Shown here: piece by piece, positions 24,891 through 33,794 of the stretch | Layout of the letters: the number at the start of each line of letters is the position of its first letter | How positions within the stretch are numbered: the first letter of the stretch is position 1 | Assembly: GCF_018283675.1 (NCBI RefSeq) | Contig: NZ_JAGVRK010000001.1 | Coordinates: 1,488,001-1,552,000, forward strand | Reading direction: 5' to 3' | DNA from: Metabacillus flavus | Lineage (GTDB): Bacteria > Bacillota > Bacilli > Bacillales > Bacillaceae | DNA: 64,000 nucleotides | Translations under genes and position numbers: made by a program | Notes under the pieces: model-generated | The model's database searches: none | What the model saw: the letters and a program-made list of their open reading frames with translations, nothing else | Told to the model about the DNA's origin: nothing

Positions 24891-25622
24891 CTATTGAATA
24901 AGCTGATAAACGATTTGACCAATTAATAGCACGGTAGCCCCCCTGATAATCCATTTAGCTGATGCAAAAGAAATAAACTTGGCGGTTCTGACTGACAGCT
25001 GCGCACCGATTACAGAACCGATGGCGAGCGGAATGGCCGCTTTGAAATTGACCATACCTGCTGATAAATACATCGTAAAGGCTCCAATACAGCTGATGAA
25101 GGTTTGGAATCTTGTGTAAGCGATGGATTGAAGATATGACAGTCCGATCTGAAAATACATATACATGCTCAATGTAGCCTGGCCTGGGCCGAATAACCCA
25201 TCATACACACCGATCCCATATATCATTGGAAATGACTTGGCCGGGAGCTTGCTGCTTGGATCGCTTCTTTTTTGCGGATTCTTTATCATGCTTAAGAGAA
25301 GAGCAAAAGCCAAAAGAATGAGGGCGATTCCATTCATGAACTTTTCAGGGATCATTCCTGCTAGAGACGCACCGGTTATCCCTCCTGCCAAAGCAAAAGG
25401 GATAATTTTGATTACCTCTTTCATCTTGATTTCATCACTTCTCAGCAAAAAGAAAAAACTTGAAAATGAGCTGATTGTATTTGAAAATTTTACAGCTGCG
25501 ATAATTTGGTGAATGGGAAGTCCATACAAAATCATTGCCGGCATCCCAATCAGTCCGCCTCCGCCAGCAAGTGTTCCAAGGAAAGAAGTGATGGCTCCGA
25601 TAAAGAGAAGCGGCCACTCCAT
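24891..25622 (-). CDS. TSUP (TauE/SafE) family membrane permease
   Basis: 243 residues from the ATG at 25622, which is 6 bases after AGGGGGG; an ATG at 25628 abuts the site. It has two repeats of about four membrane segments each, with the family signatures FLGTLAGGGGLIGMPAM near the N-terminus and GLFGPGQATLSMYMYFQIG in the middle. Family members export or import sulfite, sulfoacetate or other anions; the substrate here is unknown. Divergent from ccpC, with about 106 bases between them. Confidence 0.9.
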   Translation of the reverse strand: MEWPLLFIGAITSFLGTLAGGGGLIGMPAMILYGLPIHQIIAAVKFSNTISSFSSFFFLLRSDEIKMKEVIKIIPFALAGGITGASLAGMIPEKFMNGIALILLAFALLLSMIKNPQKRSDPSSKLPAKSFPMIYGIGVYDGLFGPGQATLSMYMYFQIGLSYLQSIAYTRFQTFISCIGAFTMYLSAGMVNFKAAIPLAIGSVIGAQLSVRTAKFISFASAKWIIRGATVLLIGQIVYQLIQ

Positions 25623-25728
25623 ATGCATCCCCCCTCTGTACAAATATTATATTCCGAACTGAAACATAATGAAATAACGAAAAAAAAAGAATATAATATA
25701 AGAAAAACTTATTGAATGAGGGAACGCC

Positions 25729-26619
25729 TTGCAGATTACAGAATTACGAATGCTGCTAGTCCTGTCAGAAGAAATGAATATGAGAAAAGCAGCGGAGCGT
25801 TTATTCGTCTCCCAGCCTGCCTTGTCACAGCGGCTGCAATCGATTGAAAAAACCTGGGGAGCCAAAATATTTATCCGGTCACAAAAGGGTCTTACGCTTA
25901 CACCTGCAGGGGAAAAAATAGTGGACTATGCAAAAGAAATGGTTCTCCGTGAAGAAAAGGTAAGAGAAGAAATATCTTCTCTTGAAGGGGAGGTCAGCGG
26001 GACGCTAAGACTTGCCGTCGCCTCTATCATTGGCCAGCATTGGCTCCCGAAAGTGCTTAAAACATACGTTCAAAGATATCCTCAAGCAAAAATCTCCCTT
26101 ATTACAGGGTGGAGCAGCGAGATCATAAAAAGTCTTTATGAAGACAACGTTCATATAGGCATTGTCAGAGGGAGTCTCGAATGGCGCGGGGTAAAGAAGC
26201 ATCTGCTTAGAGATGAACTCTATCTCGTAGATACAGAACTTCGCAATGCGGAAGAGCTGATGACGACAGAACGGCCATTTATCCAATTCCGCAGTGATTC
26301 CACCTATTATCAGGAAATACAGGACTGGTGGCACCGAAAATTTCAAACCTCGCCTAAGCGGACCATTGTCGTTGACCAGATTGAGACGTGTAAGCAAATG
26401 GCATATAACGGAATAGGTTATGCGATCCTCCCCTCGGTAGCCCTTGATGAGAATGAGCCGATTTATAAAGTCCCGCTCACGGATCCGGAGGGGAATCCAA
26501 TAGCCAGGGATACATGGATGATAGGATATGAGGCAGCCTTCCAGCTCAAGCAGGTTCAGGCGTTCTTAGAGGTAGTCGAAGATTGGTCGAATGAAGCAGA
26601 ACGGGAGAACGGCATCTGA
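25729..26619 (+). CDS. ccpC: LysR-type regulator CcpC
   Basis: 296 residues (B. subtilis CcpC 293), starting at TTG with GAGGGA upstream. The N-terminal winged helix-turn-helix reads NMRKAAERLFVSQPALSQRL, and the effector domain follows. CcpC senses citrate and represses citB and citZ in the TCA cycle. Its place after darB and before dapH agrees with B. subtilis, but the flavodoxin genes ykuN-ykuO-ykuP that lie between them there are absent. Confidence 0.9.
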   Translation: MQITELRMLLVLSEEMNMRKAAERLFVSQPALSQRLQSIEKTWGAKIFIRSQKGLTLTPAGEKIVDYAKEMVLREEKVREEISSLEGEVSGTLRLAVASIIGQHWLPKVLKTYVQRYPQAKISLITGWSSEIIKSLYEDNVHIGIVRGSLEWRGVKKHLLRDELYLVDTELRNAEELMTTERPFIQFRSDSTYYQEIQDWWHRKFQTSPKRTIVVDQIETCKQMAYNGIGYAILPSVALDENEPIYKVPLTDPEGNPIARDTWMIGYEAAFQLKQVQAFLEVVEDWSNEAERENGI

Positions 26620-26681
26620 GAGCCTTAAATTACTTGAACCAGTACTTGCTTATCCTCCAAACTATTCTTAAAAAGCTTAAA

Positions 26682-26794
26682 AGCATGATTATCATGCTAT
26701 AGGAGGTAAGCGACTCATGGAATAATTTGGATTGATTTTTATTCTTTGTTTAAACAGTGTAGCAGTCGGTAGCCTGAGTAAAACTTCATTGTGA
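26682..26794 (+). pseudogene. Palindrome plus dead 25-codon hydrophobic mini-ORF
   Basis: A perfect palindrome, AGCATGAT-T-ATCATGCT (26682-26698), is followed at once by AGGAGGTAAG and an ATG at 26717. The frame reads Met-Glu, then a TAA (26723-26725), then FGLIFILCLNSVAVGSLSK in the same frame up to a TGA at 26792. Without the TAA it would be a small single-pass membrane peptide. This may be a decayed tiny gene, or chance. It occupies the 249-base gap between ccpC and dapH. Confidence 0.4.
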
Positions 26795-26868
26795 TGAATA
26801 TGCTTGTCAATTAACCGCTCCTTTTGATAGAGTAAAAAAGATATTAAATTAGACGGAGGACGATACAT

Positions 26869-27579
26869 ATGAAAATGATGGATGCAAATGAGATTATTTC
26901 ATTTATTCAAAATAGCACGAAATCCACACCTGTAAAGGTTTATGTTAAAGGGGATGTTGAAGGAATTGATTTCGGGGCTTCCTCTAAAACCTTTTTAAAC
27001 AGCGGCAGCGGAGTTGTTTTCGGTGAATGGGCAGAAATTAAAGAAGCAATTGAAGCTAATGAAAGTAAAATCGAAGACTATGTTGTAGAAAATGACCGCC
27101 GCAACTCAGCGATTCCTTTACTTGATATGAAAGGAATCAAAGCGCGCATTGAGCCTGGCGCCATTATCCGTGATCAAGTTGAAATCGGAGACAACGCTGT
27201 AATCATGATGGGTGCTTCCATTAACATCGGTTCTGTTATCGGAGAAGGAACAATGATCGACATGAATGTCGTTCTTGGAGGAAGAGCAACCGTAGGAAAG
27301 AACTGCCACATTGGTGCAGGTTCCGTACTTGCAGGGGTTATTGAGCCGCCTTCCGCAAAGCCGGTCGTTATTGAAGATGATGTATTGGTTGGAGCAAACG
27401 CTGTAATCCTTGAAGGCGTAACAGTCGGTAAAGGAGCAGTTGTAGCAGCAGGAGCAATCGTAGTAGAAGACGTGGCTCCTTATACAGTTGTTGCTGGAAC
27501 TCCTGCTAAAAAAATAAAAGATATCGACGAAAAAACTAAATCTAAAATCGAAATCAAACAAGAGCTTCGTCAACTGTAA
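26869..27579 (+). CDS. dapH: 2,3,4,5-tetrahydropyridine-2,6-dicarboxylate N-acetyltransferase
   Basis: 236 residues, the same length as B. subtilis DapH (YkuQ), with GGAGG before the ATG. An N-terminal helical domain (DapH_N) leads to a left-handed beta helix of hexapeptide repeats from about residue 90, such as [19 protein letters not shown]. It acetylates tetrahydrodipicolinate with acetyl-CoA in the acetyl branch of the DAP/lysine pathway, supplying peptidoglycan and dipicolinate precursors. It forms an operon with dapL. Confidence 0.96.
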   Translation: MKMMDANEIISFIQNSTKSTPVKVYVKGDVEGIDFGASSKTFLNSGSGVVFGEWAEIKEAIEANESKIEDYVVENDRRNSAIPLLDMKGIKARIEPGAIIRDQVEIGDNAVIMMGASINIGSVIGEGTMIDMNVVLGGRATVGKNCHIGAGSVLAGVIEPPSAKPVVIEDDVLVGANAVILEGVTVGKGAVVAAGAIVVEDVAPYTVVAGTPAKKIKDIDEKTKSKIEIKQELRQL

Positions 27580-27647
27580 GAAGCTGCATATGCTGTGCGC
27601 GGGTGTCTGTCATCCGCGCATTGCTATATCTTTTGGAGGCTGATCGA

Positions 27648-28772
27648 ATGCTCTCATTGGAAAAATTGACTGCGATCCGCAGGGATCTTCATCAAATACC
27701 TGAACTCGGTTTTCAGGAATTAAAAACACAAAATTATCTTATTCAGTTCTTTGAACAGCTTCCTGCAGACCGGTTTGAATTAAAGAAATGGCGTACGGGA
27801 CTGCTTGTTAAAATAAAAGGAACCAATCCTGCTAAAATGATGGGCTACCGGGCGGATATCGACGGACTGCCGATCACGGAGGAAACCGGCTATCCCTTTT
27901 CATCCATTCATGAAGGGATGATGCATGCATGCGGGCATGATCTGCACATGACAATTGGGCTTGCCATTGCTGAGCATTTTGTCTATCATCCGATTTCTGA
28001 CGACCTCCTCGTAATTTTTCAGCCCGCGGAAGAGGGGCCAGGCGGGGCAAAGCCAATGATGGAAAGCGAGGAATTCCTGGAATGGAAACCCGATTTCATT
28101 ACTGCTCTTCATATCGCTCCTGATCTGCCGCAAGGAACCATTGGAACGAAAACCGGTTTGCTTTTTGCCAATACATCTGAGCTCTTTATTGATTTGAAAG
28201 GAAAAGGCGGTCATGCTGCCTATCCACATACAGCTAAAGATATGATCGTTGCCGCAAGCCAGCTGGTCGGGCAGCTCCAAACCATCATTTCCAGAAACGT
28301 CGATCCGCTAGACAGTGCGGTCATTACAATAGGGAAAATAACAGGCGGCACCGTCCAAAACATCATTGCAGAAAAAGCAAGACTGGAAGGGACAATCAGA
28401 ACCCTTTCCGCCCATTCGATGGGCAAAGTGAAAGAACGGATCGAAGCTCTTGTAAAAGGACTGGAAGTTGCTTATGAATGTGAAGCACATATCGACTACG
28501 GGGCAATGTACTATCAAGTCTTTAACGAACCTGAACTTACAGTGGAATTTATGGAGTTTGCTAAAAAACTTCCTTTTGTACAATTGGAAGAAAGCAAAGA
28601 AGCCATGACAGGAGAAGACTTTGGATATTTTCTATCTAAAATACCCGGCTTCATGTTTTGGCTTGGTACCGGCTCGGAATATGGTCTCCATCACAGCAAG
28701 CTGCAGCCTGATGAAACAGCAATGGAAACCGCCCTTCGAACAATGACCGCATATTTTTCTTTTAAGTCCTAA
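27648..28772 (+). CDS. dapL: N-acetyldiaminopimelate deacetylase
   Basis: 374 residues (B. subtilis YkuR 374) from the ATG at 27648 with GGAGG 7 bases upstream. It is an M20 amidohydrolase: the metal ligands appear in MHACGHDLH and [14 protein letters not shown], and a final His in [11 protein letters not shown]. The lid domain lies between about 180 and 290. It removes acetate from N-acetyl-LL-DAP, acting after DapH and an aminotransferase. It is 68 bases after dapH, in the same transcription unit. Confidence 0.96.
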   Translation: MLSLEKLTAIRRDLHQIPELGFQELKTQNYLIQFFEQLPADRFELKKWRTGLLVKIKGTNPAKMMGYRADIDGLPITEETGYPFSSIHEGMMHACGHDLHMTIGLAIAEHFVYHPISDDLLVIFQPAEEGPGGAKPMMESEEFLEWKPDFITALHIAPDLPQGTIGTKTGLLFANTSELFIDLKGKGGHAAYPHTAKDMIVAASQLVGQLQTIISRNVDPLDSAVITIGKITGGTVQNIIAEKARLEGTIRTLSAHSMGKVKERIEALVKGLEVAYECEAHIDYGAMYYQVFNEPELTVEFMEFAKKLPFVQLEESKEAMTGEDFGYFLSKIPGFMFWLGTGSEYGLHHSKLQPDETAMETALRTMTAYFSFKS

Positions 28773-28782
28773 ATTATGGAAT

Positions 28783-28827
28783 AAACACCTCCAATCTGAG
28801 GCACCTTATCAGACAGGAGGTGTTTTT
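28783..28827 (+). promoter_or_regulatory. Hairpin that buries the ykuS ribosome binding site and can act as dapL terminator
   Basis: AAACACCTCC (28783-28792) pairs fully with GGAGGTGTTT (28816-28825), with an inner CTGA/TCAG stem. The paired GGAGG is the ykuS Shine-Dalgarno, and the T-run before the ATG makes the structure terminator-like. Confidence 0.75.
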
Positions 28828-29073
28828 ATGCCAAGAATAGGTGTAGAACAATCATTAACCAATGTAGAAGAAGCACTAAAATCGATGGGCTATGATGTTG
28901 TTCAAATCCGAAGCGAAGAGGATGCCCAAAACTGCGACTGCTGCATCGTAACCGGTCAGGACAATAACATCATGGGAATCAGCAACACGGTCACAGAAGG
29001 TTCCGTTATTGAAGCAAGCGGATTATCAGCTGAAGAAATCTGCCAGCAGGTGCAGCATCGTTTTAATCAATAA
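28828..29073 (+). CDS. ykuS: UPF0180 family protein YkuS
   Basis: 81 residues, matching B. subtilis YkuS. It starts [12 protein letters not shown]-like (here [20 protein letters not shown]) and contains the Cys pair NCDCCIVTG and NIMGI, typical of UPF0180. The function is unknown. Its site is inside the hairpin described at 28783-28827, so expression may depend on coupling to dapL or on RNA folding. Confidence 0.92.
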   Translation: MPRIGVEQSLTNVEEALKSMGYDVVQIRSEEDAQNCDCCIVTGQDNNIMGISNTVTEGSVIEASGLSAEEICQQVQHRFNQ

Positions 29074-29097
29074 AAAGCCAGCACTGCTGGCTTTTTT
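29073..29097 (+). terminator. Terminator of the dapH-dapL-ykuS unit
   Basis: AAAGCCAGC, ACT and GCTGGCTTT form a 9-bp stem followed by a T-run directly after the ykuS stop. Confidence 0.9.
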
Positions 29098-29136
29098 GTT
29101 TTTGGGGAAATGTTTGGTATGAAGGGACAGAGAGGG

Positions 29137-29743
29137 CGATGCCGCGCATTAGGAGAGAAGAGCGCACGATGCCAGGCAAGAATGCCGGGAATGGAGTGAA
29201 AGAGTGCATGATGCTAGGCAAGAATGCCGGGCATGGAGTGAAAGAGTGCACGATGCTAGGCAAGAATGCCAAGCATGGGGTAAAAGAGTGCGTGATGCCG
29301 GGCAAGAATGCCAGGCATGGAGTGAAAGGGTGCACGATGCCAGGCAAGAATGCCAGGCATGATGAGAAAAGTGTGCGATGCCAGGCAAGAATGCCAGGCA
29401 AACGTGAAAAAGGATGCAATGCCAGGCAAGAATGCCAGGTAAGCGTGAAAAAGGATGCGATGCCAGGCAAGAATGCCAGGCAAACGTGAAAAAGGTAGCG
29501 ATGCCAGGCAAGAATGCCGGGCAAACGTGAAAAAGAGTGCGATGCCAGGCAAGAATGCCAGGTAAGCGTGAAAAAGGTAGCGATGCCAGGCAAGAATGCC
29601 AGGCAAACGTGAAAAAGGTAGCGATGCCAGGCAAGAATGCCAGGCAAACGTGAAAAAGAGTGCGATGCCAGGCAAGAATGCCAGGCAAACGTGAAAAAGG
29701 ATGCAATGCCAGGCAAGAATGCCAGGCAAGAATGCCAGGCAAA
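29137..29743. repeat. Minisatellite, left part: about 14 units of 41-42 bp
   Basis: Units begin near 29168, 29210, 29252, 29294, 29336, 29377 and then every 41 bases to 29705, after a degenerate start at 29137. The consensus has two TGCCAGGCA palindromes separated by AGAA, then AACGTGAAAAAGG and a variable 3-6 bases. Outer units (29168-29340) differ, with GGAGTGAAAGAGTGCACGATGC, while inner ones are nearly identical. The minus strand is open in three frames only because the unit lacks stops there; I see no ribosome site, so I do not call a gene. Nothing else is recognisable in this stretch. Confidence 0.93.
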
Positions 29744-31110
29744 TGGTAAAGTCCATATAATTGTGTAAATAGAAAAAGGGTCATATCACCCTCATGTTAC
29801 AATGTTTTCGACCAAGAAAAAATGTAATGGAGGATGAATATGACCCAAATTAATCTTACCCTAAATGTAGAGGACTTAAAAGACCACCTCATGAATTCCA
29901 ACTTGGACGCTGTGGTGAAATCATCACTTGTCCTCATTCTCAATCAAATGATGGAAACCGAGAGGGATGAGCACCTGAATGCGGATGCTTATGAAAGAAC
30001 GAGTGCCCGTACAGACTACCGGAATGGCTATTATGACCGAGACTTTCTCGTCTCCATCGGAAAAATCAACCTGAAAGTCCCTCGTACCCGAAACGGGGAG
30101 TTTTCCACATCTGTATTCGAGAAGTATCAGCGTGCGGACCAAGCACTCGTCTTGTCTATGATAGAAATGGTCGTCAACGGGGTTTCGACCCGCAAAGTGA
30201 CGAAGATCATGGAACAGCTTTGCGGGGAAAGTGTGTCCAAGTCCCTTGTCTCCACGATCACCAAAAAACTTGATCCCATCGTGAACGAGTGGGCTAGCCG
30301 ACCCCTGAATGTCATGTACTACAAGTATGTGTTTGTGGACGCTTTGTATATTAAGGTCCGCGAACATCAGCGTGTAGTTTCCAAAGCCGTTTATGTGGCC
30401 GTTGGGGTCAACTCCCAGCTCAAACGGGAAGTCATTGGGCTGGCTGTCAATCATTCCGAATCCAAAGAAGGCTGGACGCAATTCTTTAGCTACCTCAAAT
30501 CCAGGGGATTTCAATCTCCCAAATTGATGATTTCAGACGCCCACAAGGGCTTGAAGGCAGCGATTCAGGAATCCTTTGTCGGAACCAGCTGGCAGAGATG
30601 CACGTTCCACTTTAAAAAGAACCTCTTTGACCGCATGCCGAAGAAACAGGCAGAAGAATTAAAACACGCCCTCCTGCGTATTTTTGATGCCACAAAACCA
30701 GAGGACGCTAGAGCTTTAAAAGAGGAGTTTATGCAGACCTATGATGGAGAGCGCGGATATGAAACGGTCTTGTCTCTATTGGACGATGGCTTTGAAGATG
30801 CCATCCAATTCATGAATGAGCCACTGGGCTTTCAAAAGAAGCTGCGGACCACGAACAATCTGGAACGCCTAAATTCGGAAATCAGGAGAAGAGAGCGTGT
30901 CATTCGGATCTTCCCCAACACCCAGTCTGCTTTTCGTCTAATCGGAGCTGTCTTGATGGACTATGAAAAATCTCTTGATCCTGGAGAAAGAAAATACATG
31001 TACGATGAGAAAGAGAACTAAGTTCTCTTCCTTTATAGATCCATACCCTATCCAATTTATAAGGTTGAAAACATGGTAATGAACTTTTACACAAAATAAT
31101 GGACTTGACC
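29744..31110 (+). mobile_element. IS256-family insertion sequence, intact, inside the minisatellite
   Basis: The ends are imperfect inverted repeats: GGTAAAGTCCATATAATTGT on the left and, read inward from the right, GGTCAAGTCCATTATTTTGT, both continuing GTAAA. The flanks both read CAGGCAAA (29736-29743 and 31111-31118), consistent with an 8-bp target duplication, although the repeat array itself contains this word. The element is about 1.37 kb with one full transposase gene. The left end may start at 29744 or 29745. Confidence 0.9.
29840..31021 (+). CDS. IS256-family transposase
   Basis: 393 residues from the ATG at 29840 with GGAGG 6 bases upstream. It is a mutator-type (IS256) DDE transposase: the first Asp is in FVDALYIKVRE, the second in LMISDAHKGLKAAI and the Glu in NLERLNSEIRRRERVIRIF. 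The zinc-free WQRCTFHFKKN segment between them is also typical. The frame is uninterrupted, so the element may be active. Its GC content and codon choice look slightly higher in GC than neighbouring genes. Confidence 0.95.
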   Translation: MTQINLTLNVEDLKDHLMNSNLDAVVKSSLVLILNQMMETERDEHLNADAYERTSARTDYRNGYYDRDFLVSIGKINLKVPRTRNGEFSTSVFEKYQRADQALVLSMIEMVVNGVSTRKVTKIMEQLCGESVSKSLVSTITKKLDPIVNEWASRPLNVMYYKYVFVDALYIKVREHQRVVSKAVYVAVGVNSQLKREVIGLAVNHSESKEGWTQFFSYLKSRGFQSPKLMISDAHKGLKAAIQESFVGTSWQRCTFHFKKNLFDRMPKKQAEELKHALLRIFDATKPEDARALKEEFMQTYDGERGYETVLSLLDDGFEDAIQFMNEPLGFQKKLRTTNNLERLNSEIRRRERVIRIFPNTQSAFRLIGAVLMDYEKSLDPGERKYMYDEKEN

Positions 31111-31492
31111 CAGGCAAACGTGAAAAAGGTAGCGATGCCAGGCAAGAATGCCAGGCAAACGTGAAAAAGAGTGCGATGCCAGGCAAGAATGCCAGGCAAA
31201 CGTGAAAAAGGATGCAATGCCAGGCAAGAATGCCAGGCAAACGTGAAAAAGGATGCAATGCCAGGCAAGAATGCCAGGTAAGCGTGAAAAAGGATGCGAT
31301 GCCAGGCAAGAATGCCAGGTAAGCGTGAAAAAGGATGCGATGCCAGGCAAAAATGCCAGGTAAGCGTGAAAAAGGATGCGATGCCAGGCAAAAATGCCAG
31401 GCATGATGAGAAAAGCGCACGATGCCAGGCATGATGAGAAAAGGGTGCGATGCCAGGCAAGAATGCCGGGCATTATGAGAAAAGAGAGCGGA
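31111..31492. repeat. Minisatellite, right part: about 9 units of 41 bp
   Basis: After the insertion sequence the same repeat resumes in the same orientation, with units at 31134, 31175, 31216, 31257, 31298, 31339, 31380 and 31421 (exact 41-base steps) and a shortened one at 31449. The last units change to CATGATGAGAAAAG, a variant found once near the left end as well. The array ends about 12 bases before a bidirectional terminator. No gene is seen here. Confidence 0.93.
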
Positions 31493-31504
31493 ATCCACAC
31501 CAAG

Positions 31505-31532
31505 CAAAAAAGAGCCTCTTCGGCTCTTTTTT
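31505..31532. terminator. Terminator of the mscS-type gene
   Basis: AAAAAAGAGCC and GGCTCTTTTTT form a tight stem-loop (loop TCTTC) at the end of the minus-strand channel gene. Confidence 0.9.
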
Positions 31533-32380
31533 CATGCATTTCCAGAGGGATCTTTCTTTTCCATATATACTTGATGCGGAAATGGAATTTCAATTCCATT
31601 AGCATCGAAGGCTTCTTTGAAAGCTTTTCTTAATACGCGTTCAGCTCCCCATTGTTCTCCGTTTTCTGTTTTTGCTATAACACGGATGACTACGTCTGAG
31701 GCCCCGAGGGTTTGTACACCGATTACGTTTGGACCTTCAACGATTGAAGGCATTTCTGCTGCTACTTTATCACAGACATCCTGCATGACTTTGATGGCGT
31801 GGTCGATATCATCGTCATAAGAGATTCCGATGTCAACAAGTGCGCGCATGTTGCCTCTGGTGTGGTTGCTCAGATTCGTGATTTCACGATTTGGGACGTA
31901 GTGCAGGGTGCCGTCAAACCCGCGGATTTGGGTGGTGCGAAGGCCTACCTGTTCAACGATTCCAGAGAAACCGGCTGTTGTGATGTAATCTCCGACATCC
32001 AGCTGGCGTTCGAGAAGTAGGAAAAATCCAGTAACAACGTCACTGACAAGACCCTGTGCACCGAATCCGATAGCAAGTCCCACTACCCCTGCTCCAGCAA
32101 GGAGAGCTGTGGCATCATATTCAAAGACCTGAAAGACCATTACGACGAAAATGAAAACCAGTATGTATCCAAAGACGTTTAAGGATAGGCTCTGCAAGGT
32201 CATTGCCCGCCCAGGGGATACCTGCTGCCGGTTTTGAACCTTTTGGAACGCTCTTTCAATGAGGCGGCTTCCGATTGCTTTGACAATAAGGAATGCGACT
32301 AAAATGATGATAAGTTTAAGTGTAATGATCCCTGCATTTGTCAGCAGGCCTGCCCAATTGATTTTTTGTATGATATCCAT
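31532..32380 (-). CDS. ykuT: Small-conductance mechanosensitive channel (MscS family) YkuT
   Basis: 282 residues from the ATG at 32380, with AAGGAAG 6 bases upstream. Three membrane segments lie in the first 120 residues, and the pore helix TM3 has the glycine/alanine pattern [23 protein letters not shown]. The beta domain with [11 protein letters not shown] and a C-terminal alpha/beta domain follow. It opens on membrane tension during osmotic downshock. B. subtilis YkuT is in the same position, between ykuS and ykuU. Confidence 0.92.
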   Translation of the reverse strand: MDIIQKINWAGLLTNAGIITLKLIIILVAFLIVKAIGSRLIERAFQKVQNRQQVSPGRAMTLQSLSLNVFGYILVFIFVVMVFQVFEYDATALLAGAGVVGLAIGFGAQGLVSDVVTGFFLLLERQLDVGDYITTAGFSGIVEQVGLRTTQIRGFDGTLHYVPNREITNLSNHTRGNMRALVDIGISYDDDIDHAIKVMQDVCDKVAAEMPSIVEGPNVIGVQTLGASDVVIRVIAKTENGEQWGAERVLRKAFKEAFDANGIEIPFPHQVYMEKKDPSGNA

Positions 32381-32585
32381 TTGCATCTTCCTTTCTTTCC
32401 ATACAATAGGGGATAAGCTAATCATTTTGTTACCCTTCCACCAGCATGTTAAACTTAATATGCTCTGGGAAATGAAAAATCATTGATCAGTTTATCACAG
32501 GTTTTTTCGTATTAAAAACAAAAACCTTCATGTTTTGCTTGAATTAGGGTATAACAAGTAGAGTGTACCTGGGCATATTCGCTAA

Positions 32586-32635
32586 TTAAATTCATTATCA
32601 TTTAACATTGACTAAAAATAGCTATCTGCTATAAT
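32586..32635 (+). promoter_or_regulatory. ykuU promoter with Fur/PerR-like box
   Basis: A strong promoter, TTGACT (32608-32613), 16 bases, TATAAT (32630-32635), drives ykuU. Just upstream TTAAATTCATTATCA (32586-32600) has a perfect right half of the 7-1-7 Fur-family site and 11 of 14 matches overall. The remaining 337-base gap between ykuT and ykuU holds nothing else I can name. Confidence 0.55.
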
Positions 32636-32717
32636 AGGCAATGTGAAAAATGAATAGGTGTTGAGAAAGGACCTGTTTTTTTCTCAATTGCTTTAATAAA
32701 TACTGGAGGGATACATA

Positions 32718-33260
32718 ATGGCAGAACGTATGGTAGGAAAACAAGCACCCCGTTTTGAAATGGAAGCCGTATTGGCTAACAAAGAATTTGGCAAAGTAAG
32801 TCTTGAGGAGAACATGAAGAACGATAAGTGGACTGTTCTTTTCTTCTATCCAATGGATTTCACATTTGTTTGCCCGACTGAAATCACAGCAATGTCTGAC
32901 CGCTATGATGAATTCGAAGATCTTGATGCTGAAGTAATCGGTCTTTCTACAGATACAATCCACACTCACCTTGCATGGATCAACACAGACCGCAAAGAGA
33001 ATGGCCTTGGAGATCTTCGCTATCCGCTTGCAGCAGATACGAACCATGCTGTATCGCGTGATTATGGTGTACTGATTGAAGAAGAAGGTGTAGCACTTCG
33101 CGGACTTTTCATTATCAACCCTGAAGGCGAGCTTCAATATCAAACAGTATTCCATAACAACATCGGCCGTGACGTGGATGAAACACTTCGTGTGCTTCAA
33201 GCACTTCAAACCGGCGGACTTTGCCCGGCTAACTGGAAGCCAGGACAAGCTACACTTTAA
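32718..33260 (+). CDS. ykuU: 2-Cys peroxiredoxin YkuU
   Basis: 180 residues with TGGAGGG upstream. The peroxidatic Cys is in FYPMDFTFVCPTEI near residue 51, and the resolving Cys is near the C-terminus in GGLCPANWKPGQ. It is a typical AhpC/Prx1 protein that reduces peroxides using a thioredoxin-like partner. YkuV, 73 bases downstream past an attenuator-like hairpin, is a plausible reductase. The order matches B. subtilis. Confidence 0.95.
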   Translation: MAERMVGKQAPRFEMEAVLANKEFGKVSLEENMKNDKWTVLFFYPMDFTFVCPTEITAMSDRYDEFEDLDAEVIGLSTDTIHTHLAWINTDRKENGLGDLRYPLAADTNHAVSRDYGVLIEEEGVALRGLFIINPEGELQYQTVFHNNIGRDVDETLRVLQALQTGGLCPANWKPGQATL

Positions 33261-33284
33261 GATTTAATTAGAACTGAATAGCTG

Positions 33285-33311
33285 AAGGTCTAACTGCCGG
33301 TTAGGCCTTTT
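33285..33311 (+). terminator. Hairpin with T-tract between ykuU and ykuV
   Basis: AAGG-CTAAC and GTTAG-CCTT pair around TGCCG, followed by T5. It may trim ykuU mRNA or reduce readthrough into ykuV, since no promoter is evident between them. Confidence 0.75.
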
Positions 33312-33333
33312 TCTTACTATAGGAGGGTTATAT

Positions 33334-33789
33334 ATGAAACTGCGTGAGCCAATGCCTGAATTGAACGGCGCCGTTGAATGGCTGAATGGCCAGGTAACGA
33401 AAGAGGAGCTAACAGGGGAAAAACCTACATTAATTCATTTTTGGTCCGTGAGCTGCCATCTTTGCAAGGAAGCTATGCCGCAGGTGAATCAGTTCAGAGA
33501 TGAGTACAAGGATAAACTAAACGTTGTGGCTGTCCACATGCCTCGTTCTGAAGATGATTTGAACCTGGATGCAATTAAAAAGACAGCTGAAGAACATGGC
33601 ATTCATCAGCCAATCTTTGTAGACAGTGAACATAAGCTTACAGATGCATTTGAAAATCAATATGTGCCTGCATATTACGTTTTTGATAAAGACGGCAGTC
33701 TTCGCCATTTCCAGGCCGGAGGAAGCGGAATGAAGATGCTTGAGAAACGTGTAAACCGTGTACTTGCTGAAACGGAAAACGCTGAATAA
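33334..33789 (+). CDS. ykuV: Thiol-disulfide oxidoreductase YkuV
   Basis: 151 residues (B. subtilis YkuV 148), ATG with AGGAGGG upstream. The thioredoxin-like active site is CHLC in WSVSCHLCKEAMPQV near residues 41-44, and the cis-Pro is in YVPAYYVFDKDG. There is no signal peptide, so it is cytoplasmic. The B. subtilis protein is a low-potential thioredoxin-like reductase. It probably works with YkuU. Confidence 0.94.
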   Translation: MKLREPMPELNGAVEWLNGQVTKEELTGEKPTLIHFWSVSCHLCKEAMPQVNQFRDEYKDKLNVVAVHMPRSEDDLNLDAIKKTAEEHGIHQPIFVDSEHKLTDAFENQYVPAYYVFDKDGSLRHFQAGGSGMKMLEKRVNRVLAETENAE

Positions 33790-33794
33790 AGGAG

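Noticed and set aside
26620-26868. Flavodoxin genes ykuNOP expected between ccpC and dapH
   Set aside because: The gap is only 249 bases and contains no flavodoxin sequence.
29063-29784. Repeat-rich proteins of about 166-217 residues on the minus strand (WHSCLA/LPGI repeats)
   Set aside because: Three frames are open at once because the repeat lacks stops on that strand; there is no ribosome site and the unit length is not a multiple of three.
29137-31492. CRISPR array
   Set aside because: The units have no unique spacers; the whole 41-bp unit repeats, and no cas genes are present.
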